Positions 62,524-64,000 of a stretch of 64,000 bases of DNA are shown here, piece by piece; the stretch's first letter is position 1, and each line of letters opens with the position of its first letter. Origin of the DNA: Spirosoma lacussanchae. Lineage in GTDB: Bacteria; Bacteroidota; Bacteroidia; Cytophagales; Spirosomataceae. The stretch covers positions 607,639-671,638 of the forward strand of contig NZ_SWJG01000001.1 in assembly GCF_005870035.1 (NCBI RefSeq), in the 5' to 3' direction. The notes beneath the pieces are model-generated. The model saw nothing but the letters and a program-made list of their open reading frames with translations. It made no database searches and was not told the origin of the DNA. Position numbers and translations under genes: made by a program.

Positions 62524-62882
62524 TCGTAACGTTGCGAGCAGATCGGCATGATTCGTGATGCCGAGAACTAGCTGTACTCGCTGTCGTGGACTTATGTTTT
62601 TGCCAGTTGCGAACTATCCTGTAAAAAAACCGTTTAATCTATTGCACGACCCGGATAATATCCCGAACATTGTCCGCGTTATTTGCGCACAACCGATGGC
62701 CAAGCTCGTTTTCATACCGACCTTCTTCCATACTACGCCATTTCGGTTTAGGTCCGAAAGGACCATATAGCTCTGTCTGCCTACGTGGTGGACTCCCCTC
62801 GTCTTTTTTTCTAACTTTTTTTGTAACCCCTACGGATCACACCGTCTCCGCGTTGCGGCTCATACCCGCCTGATAAACGACG
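62524..62882. other. 359-base divergent leader with a tetraloop hairpin and T tracts
   Basis: The region separates the MFS gene (minus) and the GNAT gene (plus). At 62751-62764 the sequence GGTCC-GAAA-GGACC forms a perfect 5-bp stem with a GNRA tetraloop. T-rich tracts at 62805-62812 and 62817-62823 lie between it and the GNAT start. No tRNA or known riboswitch pattern was recognised. The layout is compatible with a structured or attenuating leader. Confidence 0.4.
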
Positions 62883-63593
62883 ATGATAACGCCCGAAATA
62901 GTCAACGATCAATACATGGTGCAGGTTGCCAGCGAAAACCACCTGCAACTGGCCGAAACAATCTGCCGCGAAATGGAAGAAAGCGCCAAGGCCCGGGGAA
63001 CCGGTATCGCCAAGCGTTCGCCCATTTACGTTATGGAAAAAATGCTCGAAGGCAAGGCCATTGTGGCCACTACGCTGGCGGGCGAATGGGTTGGGTTTTG
63101 TTATATCGAAACCTGGGAACACGGTAAGTTCGTAGCCAACTCCGGCCTTATTGTTCGCCCCGAGCACCGGAAGAGCGGCATTGCTACGCGCATCAAAGCC
63201 AAGGCGTTCGAGCTGTCGCGGAGTCGCTTTCCCAACGCCAAGATCATTGGTATTACTACCAGCCTGGCCGTAATGAAGATTAATTCAGATCTTGGTTATC
63301 AGCCGGTTACGCTCAGTGAATTGCCCGGTGATGAGGCTTTCTGGAAGGGCTGCCAGACCTGCGCCAACTTCGATATTCTGACCCGTACCAACCGCAAGCA
63401 CTGCCTCTGCACGGGTATGCTCTACGATCCGGAAGAGCACAAGAAACCGGAACAGAAAACCGAAAACTGGAACTTCCTGAAAGAGTCGAAACTGTACGAG
63501 CGCTGGATGCGGATCAAAGAACGTATCCTGCTCCGGTTGCAGCACGACCGCTCCCGTTCCCGCAAAACCGAGCGTGAGCTGGAAACCGCCTGA
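62883..63593 (+). CDS. GNAT N-acetyltransferase with C-terminal four-cysteine tail
   Basis: 236 residues. The GNAT core spans about 10-145 with the acetyl-CoA loop in VRPEHRKSGIATRIKAKA. The tail has C157-x2-C160 and C174-x-C176 (GCQTC, HCLC), a spacing suited to a metal or Fe-S site, and a basic/charged end. In Bacteroidota a GNAT of this kind often precedes arginine synthesis genes as a candidate N-acylglutamate synthase; here the next gene is a regulator, so that role is only a possibility. A strong terminator follows. Confidence 0.78.
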   Translation: MITPEIVNDQYMVQVASENHLQLAETICREMEESAKARGTGIAKRSPIYVMEKMLEGKAIVATTLAGEWVGFCYIETWEHGKFVANSGLIVRPEHRKSGIATRIKAKAFELSRSRFPNAKIIGITTSLAVMKINSDLGYQPVTLSELPGDEAFWKGCQTCANFDILTRTNRKHCLCTGMLYDPEEHKKPEQKTENWNFLKESKLYERWMRIKERILLRLQHDRSRSRKTERELETA

Positions 63594-63628
63594 TCGCCAG
63601 AGCTTCATCATACCAGAAATACATTCCG

Positions 63629-63665
63629 AAAAGTCGTCTCCAGCAAGCCTGGAGACGACTTTTTT
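63629..63665 (+). terminator. Intrinsic terminator after the GNAT gene
   Basis: A perfect 15-bp stem (AAAAGTCGTCTCCAG / CTGGAGACGACTTTT) with a 5-base loop CAAGC and a T7 tail overlapping the right arm. Confidence 0.92.
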
Positions 63666-63812
63666 GCGTTACAAAAAGCTCTAGTCAACGGCCCGTTTTT
63701 CGGTTATTCCGGTCGGAAAAATAGATGGAAAGTAGCGCATAAATTCGTATTTTAGAGTGTCAGTATAGCGCAGCAGAAAAGCGCCTTTTCTTTCTCTATT
63801 CCTAAAAAAATT

Positions 63813-64000
63813 ATGAAACGAATTTCGTTACTTGTTTACGAAGATGCGGTTTTGTCGTCGGTTTCCGGCGCTATCGACTTGCTGCTGGCTACCAATGGAT
63901 ATTTGCAGCAACTGGGTAAATCGCCGGCATTCAGTCTGGAACTGGTCAGTGAAAAATCGAAGCATATTCAATTAAACGTACCCGCTCAACTGATCTGCTA
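63813..64000 (+). CDS. DJ-1/PfpI-type regulator, N-terminal part (partial, GlxA-like)
   Basis: The frame begins with ATG at 63813 and runs off the right edge after about 62 codons. The start KRISLLVYEDAVLSSVSGAIDLL matches the DJ-1/PfpI domain at the N terminus of GlxA-type AraC regulators, which pair it with a C-terminal AraC helix-turn-helix. The C-terminal part cannot be seen. The 150-base gap after the terminator holds the likely promoter, with a partial -7 box TATTTTA near 63750. Confidence 0.72.
   Translation, partial: MKRISLLVYEDAVLSSVSGAIDLLLATNGYLQQLGKSPAFSLELVSEKSKHIQLNVPAQLIC

Overview
The window looks like chromosome of a Bacteroidota, most likely Cytophagales and Spirosomaceae-like (Spirosoma or a relative). 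The grounds are a full-length SprA/Sov type IX secretion translocon, a GldF-type gliding permease, DUF4199 membrane proteins, a TMTC-like GT-C protein, Bacteroidota-type -7 promoter boxes (TAnnTTTG) and a clearly GC-rich coding bias (GC not computed). No tRNA, rRNA, CRISPR array, prophage or insertion sequence was seen. About 54 protein genes are supported, two of them cut by the window ends.

Layout. 0-5.4 kb: tail of a LuxR-type response regulator, a dipeptide epimerase with an AONS-like PLP enzyme, a secreted TIM-barrel isomerase, a DUF1338 protein, and an acyl-ACP thioesterase with a tiny coupled ORF. 5.6-22.3 kb: sprA, a beta-propeller-like lipoprotein, a cysteine-free TlpA-like protein, a BamA/TamA-type barrel, an aldo/keto reductase, gcvH, and then a tight run of dihydroorotase-like, two DUF4199, gldF and vanZ genes. 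22.4-30.9 kb: TPR protein, short-form 6-phosphogluconate dehydrogenase, fatty acid desaturase, NUC1-type nuclease lipoprotein, TMTC-like protein and a PAS histidine kinase. 30.9-35.1 kb (minus): both methylmalonyl-CoA mutase subunit genes, with a HEPN/MNT nucleotidyltransferase pair between them. 35.4-38 kb: dnaA and a GNAT.

38-47 kb is one co-directional module: HlyD adaptor, TolC channel, ABC ATPase, two FtsX-type permeases, a sigma-54-dependent response regulator and a membrane histidine kinase. A sigma-54-like -24/-12 element lies just before the first gene, so the module may control itself. 47-57 kb (minus) is mostly housekeeping and envelope genes: DUF3108, zinc aminopeptidase, Uma2 nuclease, serine hydrolase, GNAT, lysoplasmalogenase, a second dipeptide epimerase, rhodanese-thioredoxin fusion, amidohydrolase, ispF and an M16 peptidase. 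57-64 kb: secreted TPR-like protein, dnaX, a voltage-gated channel, an AmpG-like MFS carrier, a GNAT with a four-cysteine tail, and the start of a DJ-1/PfpI-type regulator.

Most notable signals: an A10 slippery tract at the gamma/tau junction of dnaX; the HEPN/MNT pair inside the mutase operon, with Asn replacing the RX4HXY histidine; the sigma-54-like site before the efflux operon; two near-identical promoter boxes placed four bases before ATG, suggesting leaderless mRNAs; and gldF without gldG.
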